Shown here: one piece after another, positions 35,045 to 44,456 of the stretch
Layout: every line of letters starts with the position of its first letter
Position numbering within the stretch: position 1 is the first letter of the stretch
Source: Pseudomonadota bacterium
GTDB taxonomy: Bacteria > Pseudomonadota > Alphaproteobacteria > Rhodospirillales > Magnetospirillaceae
Length of the DNA: 64,000 nt
Reading direction: 5' to 3'
Assembly (NCBI GenBank): GCA_021847015.1
Contig: JAJZVW010000001.1
Coordinates: 62,001 to 126,000 of the forward strand
Notes under the pieces: model-generated
Databases searched by the model: none
What the model was told of the DNA's origin: nothing
Seen by the model: only the letters and a program-made list of their open reading frames with translations
Position numbers and translations under genes: made by a program

Positions 35045-35599
35045 TCACCGCCCGTAGGTGGCGGTCAGGCTGGCCTTGCCGATATCGTGGGCGTGCAGCA
35101 TGAACCCCACCATCGCCGCCGACGTCTGGCTGTCCAGCGGAAGGGAGGCCACATCCAGGGCGTGGATGGTGAAGATGTAATGGTGGGGCGCGTTCCCCTT
35201 CGGCGGGCACGGCCCCCCGTAGCCCACAGTGCCGAAATCGGTGCGGCTTTGCACGGCGCCGGCCGGCATCAGGCCCTTGGCCGGGTCGCCTGCCCCTTCG
35301 TCCAGACGAGTCGTGGCGGGCGGGATGTTGACCACGAGCCAATGCCACCACCCGCTTCCCGTCGGGGCATCCGGATCGTAGACCGTCAGCGCGAAACTTT
35401 TGGTGCCGGCCGGAGCGCCGCTCCATTCCAGGTCGGGAGAGACGTTCTGCCCCGTACAGCCAAACCCCGAGAATACGTACTTTTCGGCGATGGGCCGGCC
35501 TTCGGCGATATCGTGGCTGGACAGGGTGAACGCCCCGGCCCAAGCGGGCGCTCCGGCGAAAAGCGCCGCCAGCGCCACGGCAGTGGAGAGTTTCTTCAT
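35045..35599 (-). CDS. YbhB/YbcL family PEBP-like protein
   Basis: 184 residues: signal peptide (MKKLSTAVALAALFAGAPAWA), then the PEBP fold with GFGCTGQNVSPDLEWSGAPAGTKSFALTVYDPDAPTGSGWWHWLVVNIP and GYGGPCPPKGNAPHHYIFTIHAL, the anion-binding pocket. Periplasmic; the biochemical role in bacteria is unclear. Stand-alone gene. Confidence 0.92.
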   Translation of the reverse strand: MKKLSTAVALAALFAGAPAWAGAFTLSSHDIAEGRPIAEKYVFSGFGCTGQNVSPDLEWSGAPAGTKSFALTVYDPDAPTGSGWWHWLVVNIPPATTRLDEGAGDPAKGLMPAGAVQSRTDFGTVGYGGPCPPKGNAPHHYIFTIHALDVASLPLDSQTSAAMVGFMLHAHDIGKASLTATYGR

Positions 35600-35751
35600 C
35601 GCGTCGCACTCCCTTTCCCGTCAAATCGTCCCGGCCGGGCGCGAACGCGCATGGGCTCTCTCGGCCACGGTGCCGGAGGGCTCCCTCGCCTGCGCATGGG
35701 ATGGCAACAAAAAAGCGCATATTCTGCCATAATGCAAGCTCAGCGTGCCCG

Positions 35752-36426
35752 TCACTTGGCGGGCGATGCCTGGAACGTGGCGCTGCCCTTGCCGTCGGCG
35801 CTGAACACCATCCCCACCTTCTGATCCTTCCCGCAGGCGCGGAAGGTCCACACCTCCCTCCACTTCCCGGCCACCAGAATCCCCTTGGGATCGGCCTTCA
35901 CCGGCTCCAGCACCTTGTCCTGGCGGGTGTTGGAGACGATCACGCGGTTGGGGTCCCGGCATTTGCCGGCCTTCATGGCCTCCTCGGCCCCCGCTTGCAG
36001 CGCCCGGAACTGCATGGGAACGGGCAGGTCGGTGTCACCGGGCAGGAGCAGGCCCACATGGGGACCGTCCGGCTCGACGTCGATCAGCACGTTGTGGGTC
36101 ACCTGGCTTCCGCACCGATCCACCCGAATCCGGTCCTTCCAGGCCCCGGCCACGGGAGCGGCGACGCCATCCTTGAACTTGGGCATCGCGAAGAGGACGA
36201 GCCCCACCCGCCCGAGCGCCTTCGCGCCCTTGCATTCGGGCGTGATGTCATGCTCCCCGCCCAGCACAACGGTCTCGACACTCTTGAGGTAGTCGGGAGA
36301 CGTCACATATTGCTGGAACCGAGCCATTTCCGGCGACGGCGCGACCGCCCCGTTGCCGGGCGTCTGGGCGGCGGCCGGGATCGCAGCGGCGAGAGCGGCC
36401 AGAACGGCCATGGCACCTGCACGCAT
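35752..36426 (-). CDS. Hypothetical secreted protein
   Basis: 224 residues: signal peptide (MRAGAMAVLAALAAAIPAAAQ), then EMARFQQYVTSPDYLKSVETVVLGGEHDITPECKGAKALGR and a C-terminal Cys pair region (WTFRACGKDQKVGMVFSADGKGSATFQAS). GGAG lies ten bases upstream of the ATG at 36426. Four cysteines suggest disulfides. I do not recognise the family. Divergent from the HAD-phosphatase gene. Confidence 0.75.
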   Translation of the reverse strand: MRAGAMAVLAALAAAIPAAAQTPGNGAVAPSPEMARFQQYVTSPDYLKSVETVVLGGEHDITPECKGAKALGRVGLVLFAMPKFKDGVAAPVAGAWKDRIRVDRCGSQVTHNVLIDVEPDGPHVGLLLPGDTDLPVPMQFRALQAGAEEAMKAGKCRDPNRVIVSNTRQDKVLEPVKADPKGILVAGKWREVWTFRACGKDQKVGMVFSADGKGSATFQASPAK

Positions 36427-36612
36427 AGGGTTTGCTCCTCCCTGCCGAAACGCCCGCAACCATAGCCGAAGCGGATAGCACCCACCAAGACTCTTGACGA
36501 AGCCGCAGGCCGAAGGGATACCATCCGTCACCGGTTTGCCTTGGTTGAGCGGTTGGTTCCCGCCGCACCCATGCGGTACTGTGGGGAGGGACAAACGAAT
36601 GCCACGCCAGCC

Positions 36613-37296
36613 ATGAGCCATCTTCGCCTCGCCGTCTTCGACGTCGACGGGACATTGATCGATTCCCAGCACAACATCATCACCGCCATGACCGAAGCTT
36701 GGGCGGCGTTGGGGATCGGGGTGCCCCGTCCCGAACAGGTTCGCCGCATCATCGGCCTGTCGCTGACCGAGGCGTGCGCGGCGATGCTGCCCTGGGCATC
36801 CCCCTCGACCCACCGTGCCGTGGCCGAGGCTTACAAGGACGCGTTCCGCGCGCTCCGGCTGCTGCCCGACTCCACCGAGCCGCTGTTTTCCGGCGTTGTG
36901 AATGCGCTCGACACGTTGGAAGCGGGGGGCTGGCTGCTCGGAATCGCCACCGGGAAATCGCGGCGGGCCCTTGTCCCCACCCTGGAGGCGCACGGGCTGG
37001 AAGACCGTTTCGTCACCATCCAGACCGCCGACGACAATCCCGGGAAACCGCATCCGGGCATGCTGTTGAGAGCCGCCCGGGAGGTTGGGGCCGATGCGGG
37101 CGACATGGTGATGGTCGGCGACACCTCGTATGACATGCTGATGGCCAATGCGGCGAACGTCGCCGCCCTCGGCGTATCGTGGGGGTACCACTCCCTCGAC
37201 GAGCTTCGCAAAGCCGGGGCCCGCGCGGTCATCGACAGCTTCGACGATCTCGACGGAATCCTCGCCACCCTGGGGAGAGGCAGCAAATGCGTCTGA
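36613..37296 (+). CDS. HAD hydrolase, phosphoglycolate phosphatase-like
   Basis: 227 residues: HAD motif I VFDVDGTLIDS, motif II ATGKSRRAL, motif III/IV NPGKPHPGM and VMVGDTSYDMLMAN, with a helical C1 cap. It dephosphorylates a small phosphometabolite; Gph-type is the nearest match, but substrate cannot be fixed from sequence. ATG at 36613 begins right before motif I. Overlaps the AsmA gene by ten bases. Confidence 0.88.
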   Translation: MSHLRLAVFDVDGTLIDSQHNIITAMTEAWAALGIGVPRPEQVRRIIGLSLTEACAAMLPWASPSTHRAVAEAYKDAFRALRLLPDSTEPLFSGVVNALDTLEAGGWLLGIATGKSRRALVPTLEAHGLEDRFVTIQTADDNPGKPHPGMLLRAAREVGADAGDMVMVGDTSYDMLMANAANVAALGVSWGYHSLDELRKAGARAVIDSFDDLDGILATLGRGSKCV

Positions 37297-39551
37297 GTTC
37301 GCTGCTGAAGACGGCCGCCATCGCCGCGCTGGCGATGGCCGTTGCGCTGATCGCCGTCGTGAAGTCCATCGACGTCGAACGCTACAAGGGCTTCCTTACG
37401 GCAAAAGTGCGGAGCGTCACCGGCCGCGACATGGCCATCACCGGGCCGCTTCGCCTCGAACTCGGCCTTTCGCCCAAAGTGGTTGCGAGTGGCGTGACGT
37501 TGGCCAACGCCCCCTGGGGCTCGCGCAGAAACATGCTGACGATCCAACGGGTCGAGGCGCAACTGGCGCTGCTGCCGTTGCTGTCGCGCGACGTGGTGAT
37601 CGAAAGTCTAACCTTGGTGGCGCCGGACCTGCTGATCGAAACCGATGCCCACGGCCGGGGCAATTGGCTGCTGAACACGGCCAAACCGGTGGAGAGGGTC
37701 CCCGCCAACGGGGCGCCACCCACCCAGTTCGCCATCAACGCCGTTTCGATCAGGGACGCTCGGGTGTCGTGGCACGATGGACGCGGGCGCGGAACGGCGA
37801 GTTTCGTAATTTCAAGGATGGCGCTCCAGCCGAGCGGTCCCGGCGGCAAGCTCGGTGTCCAGATGACGGGAGATTTTGAGGGCAAGGCGTTCACGGCAAG
37901 CGGGGTGGTCGGGCCGTTGGGCGCCCTAAAGGGCGGCAAGCCGTGGGACGTGAACCTCAAGGCGAGCATGGCGGGCACGCTGGTGACGGTGGACGGCATC
38001 GCCGCGCCGCCATCCAGCGGAACCGCCCTGGACCTCACCGTCAAGGCCCAGGGCGACGAACTGGCCCAGGCCGCCACCCTGGCCGGAGTGCCCTTCGGAA
38101 CCGCCCATGACGGCACATGGCCGGCGGTCGGCCCATTCCGGCTGTCCACCCACCTCACCGCGCCCGGCGGGCGGCTGCGGCTGGACGGGTTGGATCTGGC
38201 GGCCGGCAATCGCGACACCGCGATGCTCTCGGCACGGGGCGCGATCGGCGACGTGAAGGCGATGCGCGACGTCGATCTCGCGGTCTCGATCGCGAGCGAC
38301 AACATGGCCGGCCTATCGCGCCTGACCGGCTCTGCCATACCGCCGATCGGACCTCTGGAGGTGGGCGCCAGGCTCACCGACACCCGGACGGGTTGGCATC
38401 TCGCGGATATCCGGGGCACGCTGGCGGACAGCGACTTTTCCGGCGATCTCACGCTGACGCAACTCCCCCGCCCCGTGTTGCGCGGCACCCTGATTTCCAC
38501 CTCCCTGACGTTGGCGGATTTCGTGACCCCCGCGGCCAAGCCGGGAGAGCGCCAGGCATCCCCCCGCACGGTCGCGCCCGGCGGCGACGGCCGGCTGTTT
38601 TCCGCCTCGCCGCTGCCGTTCGGCGCGCTGACGGCGATGGATGGCGACCTGTCGCTGAAGGCCCAGAACGTCAAGGCCGGAAGGGTAGCCCTAAGCGATC
38701 TTGCCGGCCATGTGCGGCTCGACGGCGGCCGGCTTTCCTTCGATCCGGTCACCGCGCGCCTCGCCGGCGGCACGCTCACCGGCGCACTCGGCCTCGACGC
38801 GTCGTCGGGCAAGACCGCCGTGCTGGCCATCCATCTCGATGGGGAAAACCTCGACCTCGGGAAAATCCTGCGCGATACCGGCGGGACGGACGTGCTGAAC
38901 GGCGGCCCGACCCGGGTGCATCTCGATCTTCACAGCCAGGGTCCGTCGGTGCGAGCGCTCATGGCCGGGCTGGGTGGCGAGGCCGTGACCACCGTCGGCA
39001 CCGGGAGCATCCGCAACGACGCCGTGGACTGGGCGGGCGCCGATATGCTCCTTCAGTTCCTGGCCAGCGTCGACCCCACATCCAAACCCGACGACACCAC
39101 GGCCATGCAATGCGCGGTTGTCCGCTTCGTCGTCCACGATGGCGTGGCCACAGCCGACAAAGGCATCGCCGTCGAAACCGACCGGGTCAACGTGGTCGGC
39201 GCAGGGACCGTCGATTTGCGCAACGAGGCCCTCGACCTGGGGATCAGCCCTGTCGCCCGCGATGGCGGCAGCCTCGGTTTCGGCGGGGCCATCGCGGGAG
39301 TGACGCGGATTCGCGGAACCCTGGCCGATCCCCGGATCGGCTTCGACGGAATGGGCGCCGCCCGCACGGCGGCCGCCTTCGGCGCCGCGGTCACCACCGG
39401 AGGGCTTCCTCCTCTCGGCGAAGCGATCTATGACGGGACGCCCAGCACCGCTCACCCGTGCCAGGTAGCCCTTGGCAAGGCGCCGCCCCGCAAGCCGGCC
39501 AAGGCGCACAAATCGAGGGCGCGGGCGATCGAGGCTCCCCGGCAGCGTTAA
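37287..39551 (+). CDS. AsmA family envelope protein
   Basis: 754 residues: an N-terminal membrane anchor (LLKTAAIAALAMAVALIAVV), then the AsmA N-terminal module (VERYKGFLTAKVRSVTGRDMAITGPLRLELGLSPKVVASGVTLANAPWG) and repeated beta-rich segments to the AsmA_2 C-terminal domain (GTGSIRNDAVDWAGADMLLQFL, TDRVNVVGAGTVDLRNEALDLGI). AsmA-like proteins form periplasmic bridges that move phospholipids or affect outer-membrane assembly. GGGGAGAGG precedes the ATG, which lies inside the HAD gene's end. Confidence 0.9.
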   Translation: MRLSSLLKTAAIAALAMAVALIAVVKSIDVERYKGFLTAKVRSVTGRDMAITGPLRLELGLSPKVVASGVTLANAPWGSRRNMLTIQRVEAQLALLPLLSRDVVIESLTLVAPDLLIETDAHGRGNWLLNTAKPVERVPANGAPPTQFAINAVSIRDARVSWHDGRGRGTASFVISRMALQPSGPGGKLGVQMTGDFEGKAFTASGVVGPLGALKGGKPWDVNLKASMAGTLVTVDGIAAPPSSGTALDLTVKAQGDELAQAATLAGVPFGTAHDGTWPAVGPFRLSTHLTAPGGRLRLDGLDLAAGNRDTAMLSARGAIGDVKAMRDVDLAVSIASDNMAGLSRLTGSAIPPIGPLEVGARLTDTRTGWHLADIRGTLADSDFSGDLTLTQLPRPVLRGTLISTSLTLADFVTPAAKPGERQASPRTVAPGGDGRLFSASPLPFGALTAMDGDLSLKAQNVKAGRVALSDLAGHVRLDGGRLSFDPVTARLAGGTLTGALGLDASSGKTAVLAIHLDGENLDLGKILRDTGGTDVLNGGPTRVHLDLHSQGPSVRALMAGLGGEAVTTVGTGSIRNDAVDWAGADMLLQFLASVDPTSKPDDTTAMQCAVVRFVVHDGVATADKGIAVETDRVNVVGAGTVDLRNEALDLGISPVARDGGSLGFGGAIAGVTRIRGTLADPRIGFDGMGAARTAAAFGAAVTTGGLPPLGEAIYDGTPSTAHPCQVALGKAPPRKPAKAHKSRARAIEAPRQR

Positions 39552-39608
39552 CGTACCGGCCGGCAGGGGGTGTACGGGCCGGGACAGGGTGCGACAGCGG
39601 AAGAGGTC

Positions 39609-40313
39609 ATGGCTTTCAAGACGCTCAAGCGGTTTTACCGAAAGGCCGGTGCGGCTGCGCTCGGCGGACAATTCACCGTCGAACTGGACGGCAAGCCCAT
39701 CAAGACCCCGGCCGGCCGGCCGTTGGCGGTGCCGACCACCCGGCTCGCCGCGGAAATGGCGGCCGAATGGGCGGCGCAAGGCGACACCGTGCGGCCGGAG
39801 ACCATGCCCGTCACCCAGCTTGCCGCCACCGCATTGGACCGGGTCGAGCCCGAGCGTGCCGCCATCCTCGATCAGTTGATCAAGTTCGGCGAAACCGATC
39901 TGCTCTGCTACCGCGCCGATTGCCCAGCCGACCTGGTGGCGCGGCAGCGGCGGGATTGGCAGCCGGTGCTGGACTGGGCGAAATCCGCCCTCGGCGCCCA
40001 CTTGGCGGTTACCGCCGGAGTGGTCGCCGTTCCCCAGCCTCCCGAAGCCCTGGCGGCGCTGGCCGCACGGCTCGAATCCTATGACCCGTGGCGGCTGACC
40101 GCCGTTCAATGCGCTTGCGCCGCAGCCGGATCGCTGGTCCTGGCGCTCGCTCTGGCCGAAGGCCGCCTCGGTTCCGCCGAGGTGTTCGCGCTCTCCCAGC
40201 TGGACGAAACCTACCAGATCGAGCAATGGGGAGAGGATGAAGAGGCCCGGCAACGCTGGGCCGCCCTCGAACGCGACATCGCCGCAGCCGCGCGCCTCCT
40301 GGCGTTGCTCTAG
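39609..40313 (+). CDS. ATP12 family F1-ATPase assembly chaperone
   Basis: 234 residues: N-terminal KRFYRKAGAAALGGQFTVELDGKPIKTPAGRPLAVPTTRLAAEMAAEWAAQGDTVRPETMPVTQLAATALD, then FGETDLLCYRADCPADLVARQRRDWQPVLDWA and the LSQLDETYQIEQWGEDEEA motif. In mitochondria Atp12 binds the F1 alpha subunit; alphaproteobacteria keep the gene. GAGG precedes the ATG. Stop codon is immediately followed by the permease ATG. Confidence 0.95.
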   Translation: MAFKTLKRFYRKAGAAALGGQFTVELDGKPIKTPAGRPLAVPTTRLAAEMAAEWAAQGDTVRPETMPVTQLAATALDRVEPERAAILDQLIKFGETDLLCYRADCPADLVARQRRDWQPVLDWAKSALGAHLAVTAGVVAVPQPPEALAALAARLESYDPWRLTAVQCACAAAGSLVLALALAEGRLGSAEVFALSQLDETYQIEQWGEDEEARQRWAALERDIAAAARLLALL

Positions 40314-41546
40314 ATGGCGGCCTGGCTCGTCCCTGTCGTCTTCCTGGCCACCTATCTGGGCATGGCCGCGGGCGGCGTGCCGGGCCTCAGGCTCGACCGC
40401 AGCGGCATCGCCCTTCTGGCGGTGGTCGTCCTGCTCGCCTCGGAGCGGATCAGCGAGGCCGAGGCGGGTGCGGCGATCGACATGCCGACCCTGCTCCTGC
40501 TGTTCGCCCTGATGATTGTCTCGGCGCAATTTCAGGCGGCCGGCGTCTACGACGCGCTGGCTGCCCGCGTGGCGGCCGCCCGGGGATCGGCCGACCGTTT
40601 GCTGCTGCTGACCATCCTGGTGGCCGGCGGGCTGTCGGCCGTGCTCGCCAACGACATCGTCGTGTTCGCCATGACCCCCATCGTCGCCACGGGAATCCGC
40701 GCCCGCGGGATGGACCCTCGGCCGTTCCTCCTGGGGCTTGCCGGCGGAGCCAACGCGGGCAGCGCCATGACCATCATCGGCAACCCGCAGAACATCCTGA
40801 TCGGCCAGGTGGGCGGGCTGGATTTCTGGCGCTTTCTTGTGGTTTGCGGCGTGCCGGGAGCCCTCTCCCTGGGCCTCGTCTTCGTCGCCATACGGTGGCT
40901 CTGGCGCGGGCCGCTGAGCATGCCTCCGGGCCCGCCGACGGCGGCCCCGTTGCCAGGATTCAAGCGCTGGCAGACCGCCAAGGGAATCGCCGCCGTGATC
41001 GGCTTGCTTGCGCTGTTCGCCACGCCCCTGCCGCGCGAGATCGGCGCGCTGGTGATCGCCGGCATCCTGCTGATGTCGCGGCGCCTCGCCAGCCGGACCA
41101 TGATCGGCGCGGTCGATTGGCACCTTCTGCTGCTGTTCGCCTGCCTGTTCATCGTCACCAGCGCCTTTGCCAATACCGGGCTGGCCACGGAGGGAATCCG
41201 GCGGCTGGCCGATGCGGGGCTGCTGCCCGACCGCCTGACGGTCATGGCGCCCTTGATGCTTGCCGCGTCCAACACGATCGGCAACGTCCCGGCCACCATG
41301 CTGATCCTGTCGGTCTGGCCCAGCCCCCCGGCCAGTGGGCTCTACGGACTGGCGGTGCTCGCGACCCTGGCGGGGAATTTCCTGCTGGTGGGCAGCCTCG
41401 CCAACATCATCGTCGCCGAACGCGCCGCCGGGGTGGGCATCCGCCTCGCCTTCGGCGATTTCGCCCGCGCGGGAATGCCGATGGCCCTGGCCTCGATGGC
41501 GCTGGCGATGGGCTGGCTGCGGCTGGGCGGCTGGATGGCCTGGTGA
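40314..41546 (+). CDS. SLC13/ArsB-type anion permease
   Basis: 410 residues, about eleven membrane helices. The family half-site motifs are LANDIVVFAMTPIVATG and SAMTIIGNPQNILIGQ in the first half and ASNTIGNVPATMLILSVW and VGSLANIIVAE in the second. Substrate could be a dicarboxylate, sulfate, phosphate or arsenite. The ATG directly abuts the ATP12 stop, with no spacer. Ends two bases from the convergent TetR gene. Confidence 0.88.
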   Translation: MAAWLVPVVFLATYLGMAAGGVPGLRLDRSGIALLAVVVLLASERISEAEAGAAIDMPTLLLLFALMIVSAQFQAAGVYDALAARVAAARGSADRLLLLTILVAGGLSAVLANDIVVFAMTPIVATGIRARGMDPRPFLLGLAGGANAGSAMTIIGNPQNILIGQVGGLDFWRFLVVCGVPGALSLGLVFVAIRWLWRGPLSMPPGPPTAAPLPGFKRWQTAKGIAAVIGLLALFATPLPREIGALVIAGILLMSRRLASRTMIGAVDWHLLLLFACLFIVTSAFANTGLATEGIRRLADAGLLPDRLTVMAPLMLAASNTIGNVPATMLILSVWPSPPASGLYGLAVLATLAGNFLLVGSLANIIVAERAAGVGIRLAFGDFARAGMPMALASMALAMGWLRLGGWMAW

Positions 41547-41548
41547 GC

Positions 41549-42124
41549 TTATCGCGCCCGCTCGACAAGGAAAGCCGCCACCGCGCGCGCATCGCCGGCG
41601 GCGTCGAGATTGCCGCGCACATGGGCCTCCGCGATGGCGCCTTCCTTGAGGAGAATTAGTTGGCGCGCCAAGGCGGATGCCTGGGTGAAACCAGCAGAGG
41701 CGGCAAGGGTTTCGATATGATCCAAGACCAAGCCCTTGTGGCGGGCCGCCAAGCGATGCACGGGATCGGCAGGCGAGCCATATTCGGCGGCCGCGTTGAC
41801 GAAGGCACAGCCCAGGAACGGCCCGATCGGAGCCTCGCCGCGAAACCATTCCGCCAAAGCATCGAATAGGGCCAGCAACTGCCCTCGGGGTTCGCCCCCA
41901 AGCTCCGCCATCCGCGCCAACAGCCACTCGCGAAACTGCCGATCGCGCAATTCCAGAGCGGCCAACACCAGCGCCTCCTTCGAGGCGAAATGGCCATAGA
42001 GCGTCATCTTCGACACGCCGGCCTCGTCCAGCACCGCGGCGATGCCGGTGGCGTGTATGCCATCGCGCATGAACAGGCGCAATGCCGCCTCGACCAGAGG
42101 TTCCCGCCGCGATGGGGCTGCCAT
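41549..42124 (-). CDS. TetR family repressor, probably of the HPP gene
   Basis: 191 residues: helix-turn-helix (GIAAVLDEAGVSKMTLYGHFASKEALVLAALE), then a ligand domain with the GPFLGCAFVNAAAEY pattern common in this branch. AAGGAGG eight bases before the ATG. A perfect 22-bp palindrome lies between it and the divergent HPP gene, so it probably represses itself and that gene. Ligand unknown. Confidence 0.92.
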   Translation of the reverse strand: MAAPSRREPLVEAALRLFMRDGIHATGIAAVLDEAGVSKMTLYGHFASKEALVLAALELRDRQFREWLLARMAELGGEPRGQLLALFDALAEWFRGEAPIGPFLGCAFVNAAAEYGSPADPVHRLAARHKGLVLDHIETLAASAGFTQASALARQLILLKEGAIAEAHVRGNLDAAGDARAVAAFLVERAR

Positions 42125-42190
42125 TCGATTCCCCTCCTTGCAACCGAGCGAACGTAAGGCGCCCCGCCCCATCCGGCAAGACACTTGCGG

Positions 42191-42212
42191 CAATACTGAC
42201 CGGTCAGTATTG
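42191..42212. promoter_or_regulatory. Perfect 22-bp palindrome, TetR operator
   Basis: The half-site CAATACTGACC is followed immediately by its exact complement. It lies between the divergent TetR and HPP-protein genes, 31 bases from the HPP start and 67 from the TetR start. The ACTGACCGGTCAGT core is a familiar type of TetR-family operator. Confidence 0.85.
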
Positions 42213-42242
42213 TTGGTGCGGAACATCGAAAGGAGCACGCTT

Positions 42243-42770
42243 ATGATCAAATTTTCAAAACTTGCCGGTGGCACGCCGCTGCCCCCGCGTCCGCAGCTTC
42301 GCCACATCCTGTGGTCCTGGGCCGGAGCCGCCCTCGCCATCGGCTTCGTGGCCTTTTTGTCCACCGCCAGCGGGAAGCCGTGGCTGACGGCCCCTTTCGG
42401 AGCCAGCGCTGTCCTGGTCTTCGGCCTGCCCGACTCTCCTCTCGCCCAGCCCCGCAACGTAGTTGGCGGCCACGTGCTCACCACGATAGTGGGGCTGTCG
42501 TTCCTGCACCTTTTCGGAACCGAATGGTGGTCCCTCGCCCTGGCGGTGGCGACCGCCGTCGCGCTGATGCAGGCGACCCGAACGGTGCATCCGCCGGCGG
42601 GGGCGAATCCGCTGGTAGTCATGCTGAGCGCGGCGCCGTGGGGATTCGTCTTAACCCCGGCCCTGGCCGGCTCCTTGGCCATCGTCGCCATCGCGGTGAT
42701 TTGGAACAACCTGGCGCCGCAACGGCGGTATCCGCTGTACTGGATCGGATCGAGGACGACGGCGCGATAG
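42243..42770 (+). CDS. HPP family membrane protein
   Basis: 175 residues, about four membrane helices: ILWSWAGAALAIGFVAFLST, TAPFGASAVLVFGLPDSPLAQPRNVVGGHVLTTIVGLSFLHL, and the name motif TRTVHPPAGANPLVVML. HPP proteins have been linked to nitrite transport in chloroplasts and cyanobacteria; the substrate here is unknown. Controlled by the divergent TetR. Confidence 0.92.
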   Translation: MIKFSKLAGGTPLPPRPQLRHILWSWAGAALAIGFVAFLSTASGKPWLTAPFGASAVLVFGLPDSPLAQPRNVVGGHVLTTIVGLSFLHLFGTEWWSLALAVATAVALMQATRTVHPPAGANPLVVMLSAAPWGFVLTPALAGSLAIVAIAVIWNNLAPQRRYPLYWIGSRTTAR

Positions 42771-42909
42771 GCGCCGGCGCTCGGGCATACCCCGCCGTGA
42801 CGCCGCCGCGGGCCATATTCGGCGGATCCGCGTATTCGCGTCATCGGGCAGTTTACCGAACGCCGAAGCGGGCTTACCTTTGCTCCAGAACCAGCGAGAA
42901 GGTGGACCC

Positions 42910-43800
42910 ATGGGCAAGACACAGGCCGACACCACCCTCGAAGACGCCGAGAGGATGTGGCTGGCCGGCGACCTCCAGCAGGCACGCGAGGCGTATCGCC
43001 GCGCGCGGCTTCTCTACCATGAAAGCGGTGATCCCGGCGGCGAAGCCGGTGCCCTCACCGCACTGGGCGACCTGGAAGCCGAGAGCGGCCACACCTTTGC
43101 CGCGCGCGAAGCCTATATCGCCGCCCGCAACCTGTTCGCCCGGGACGCGGACCAGCGGGACCAGGCCGGAATTCTCGTGCGGTTGGGGCAGATCGCCCAT
43201 CGCGAAGGCAAGGAGGACGAGGCGCGGCAGTGCTACCAATCCGCACGCGAGCTTTACCGGAGCGCCTCGGACTATTCCGGGCTCGGCCATGTCGCCCGGC
43301 GCCAAGGGGCCATGGAACGCGATCTCGGCCGCCAGGATCGCGCCCTCGATTTCTGCACCGAGGCGCTGGCGCTCTACCGCCGCGGCAACGACACGCTTGG
43401 GCAGGCCAATACGCTCAAGACCCTTGCCCTGCTGCATCGGCAACTGGGGCACAACGACGAGGCGCACAACGATTACGAGAGCGCACTGGACCTGTACCGG
43501 GAAGCCGGCGATGCGCTCGGAGAGGCGGGCGCCCAGCAAGGGCTGGGACACCTGCTGACGGCGATCGGCAACGCCGATGACGCCATCGGCGCGCTGGAGA
43601 GGGCCAGTTCGCTCTACGGCGCAGCCGGCCACCTCCAAGGCGAGGCGGAGGTTCTCGCCGACCTTGGGCGCCTGCTTGCGGCCGAGGAGGCCGCGCGGGC
43701 CCGGGAATGTTTCCTCCATGCCGCGAGGCTGTTCCGCCGCCTGGGACAGGCCGAACGCGCGGCGGAGGCGGATGGCGAGGCGCTCCGCTTGGCGCCCTGA
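42910..43800 (+). CDS. TPR repeat protein
   Basis: 296 residues, almost entirely TPR units of about 40 residues (for example AREAYRRARLLYHESGDPGGEAGALTALGDLEAESGHTFAAREAY). The slightly longer units with GDxxGEAxxLxxLG resemble the TPR_12/Rapsyn type. Soluble scaffold for protein contacts. ATG at 42910 follows AGAAGG. No partner is evident from context. Confidence 0.85.
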   Translation: MGKTQADTTLEDAERMWLAGDLQQAREAYRRARLLYHESGDPGGEAGALTALGDLEAESGHTFAAREAYIAARNLFARDADQRDQAGILVRLGQIAHREGKEDEARQCYQSARELYRSASDYSGLGHVARRQGAMERDLGRQDRALDFCTEALALYRRGNDTLGQANTLKTLALLHRQLGHNDEAHNDYESALDLYREAGDALGEAGAQQGLGHLLTAIGNADDAIGALERASSLYGAAGHLQGEAEVLADLGRLLAAEEAARARECFLHAARLFRRLGQAERAAEADGEALRLAP

Positions 43801-43973
43801 CGGCCCAGTCCCCCCTTGGCGCGGCTGCGGGTGGTCGGTATATTGCAATCCTCTAAATTAGGGGCTGCGAAATAAATTTTTACGTAGGCAAATGCTACTA
43901 CCATGAAAAGTCATTAAGCCATCATGGATGAGATACTTGAAATTCCGAATTGTGCCTGACCAAGGAGCTTGCC

Positions 43974-44456
43974 ATGGCCGCCAAAAAGATGTCGATCATC
44001 GTCACCAAGGGTTCCCTCGATTGGGGCTACCCGCCTCTCATCCTCGCCACCACGGCGGCCAGCATGGGACTGGACGTGACGCTGTTTTTCACTTTCTACG
44101 GGCTCGCACTGTTGAAGAAGAAACTTGATCTCAAGGTCACCACGCTGGGCAATGCCGCGATGGAGATGCCGATGATGGGCATGCATATGGCGATGCCCAA
44201 TCTGGTCGGCGCCCTGCCCGGCATGGACGGCATGGCCACGGCGATGATGAAGGACCTGATCAAAAAGAAGGGCGTCGCCTCGATCGAGGAGCTGCGCGAG
44301 ATGGCGAAGGAGTGCGAAGTCCGCATGATCGCCTGCCAGATGACAATGGACTTGTTCGAGTACGATCGTTGCGACATGATCGACGGTATCGAGTACGCGG
44401 GTGCTGCGACCTACATCGAGACCGCGACCAACAGCGAAATCAACCTGTTCATCTAA
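43974..44456 (+). CDS. DsrE/DsrF-like sulfurtransferase family protein
   Basis: 160 residues: KKMSIIVTKGSLDWGYPPLILATTAASMGLDVTLFFTFYGLALLKK, a Met-rich middle stretch (MEMPMMGMHMAMPNLVGALPGMDGMATAMM), then MAKECEVRMIACQMTMDLFEYDRCDMIDGIEYAGAATY, with the Cys of IACQMTMD in the usual active-site place. This is the DsrE2-type family, partnered with TusA and rhodaneses in sulfur trafficking. AAGGAG precedes the ATG. Followed by an RHH protein (TAATG overlap) and TusA. Confidence 0.9.
   Translation: MAAKKMSIIVTKGSLDWGYPPLILATTAASMGLDVTLFFTFYGLALLKKKLDLKVTTLGNAAMEMPMMGMHMAMPNLVGALPGMDGMATAMMKDLIKKKGVASIEELREMAKECEVRMIACQMTMDLFEYDRCDMIDGIEYAGAATYIETATNSEINLFI

Noticed and set aside
38691-42179. 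A 1162-codon minus-strand open frame opposite AsmA, ATP12 and the permease
   Set aside because: Antisense artefact of three supported plus-strand genes. It also overlaps the true TetR gene in another frame.
43924-43959. An 11-codon upstream frame before the DsrE-like gene
   Set aside because: No ribosome site and no sign of an attenuator; likely chance.
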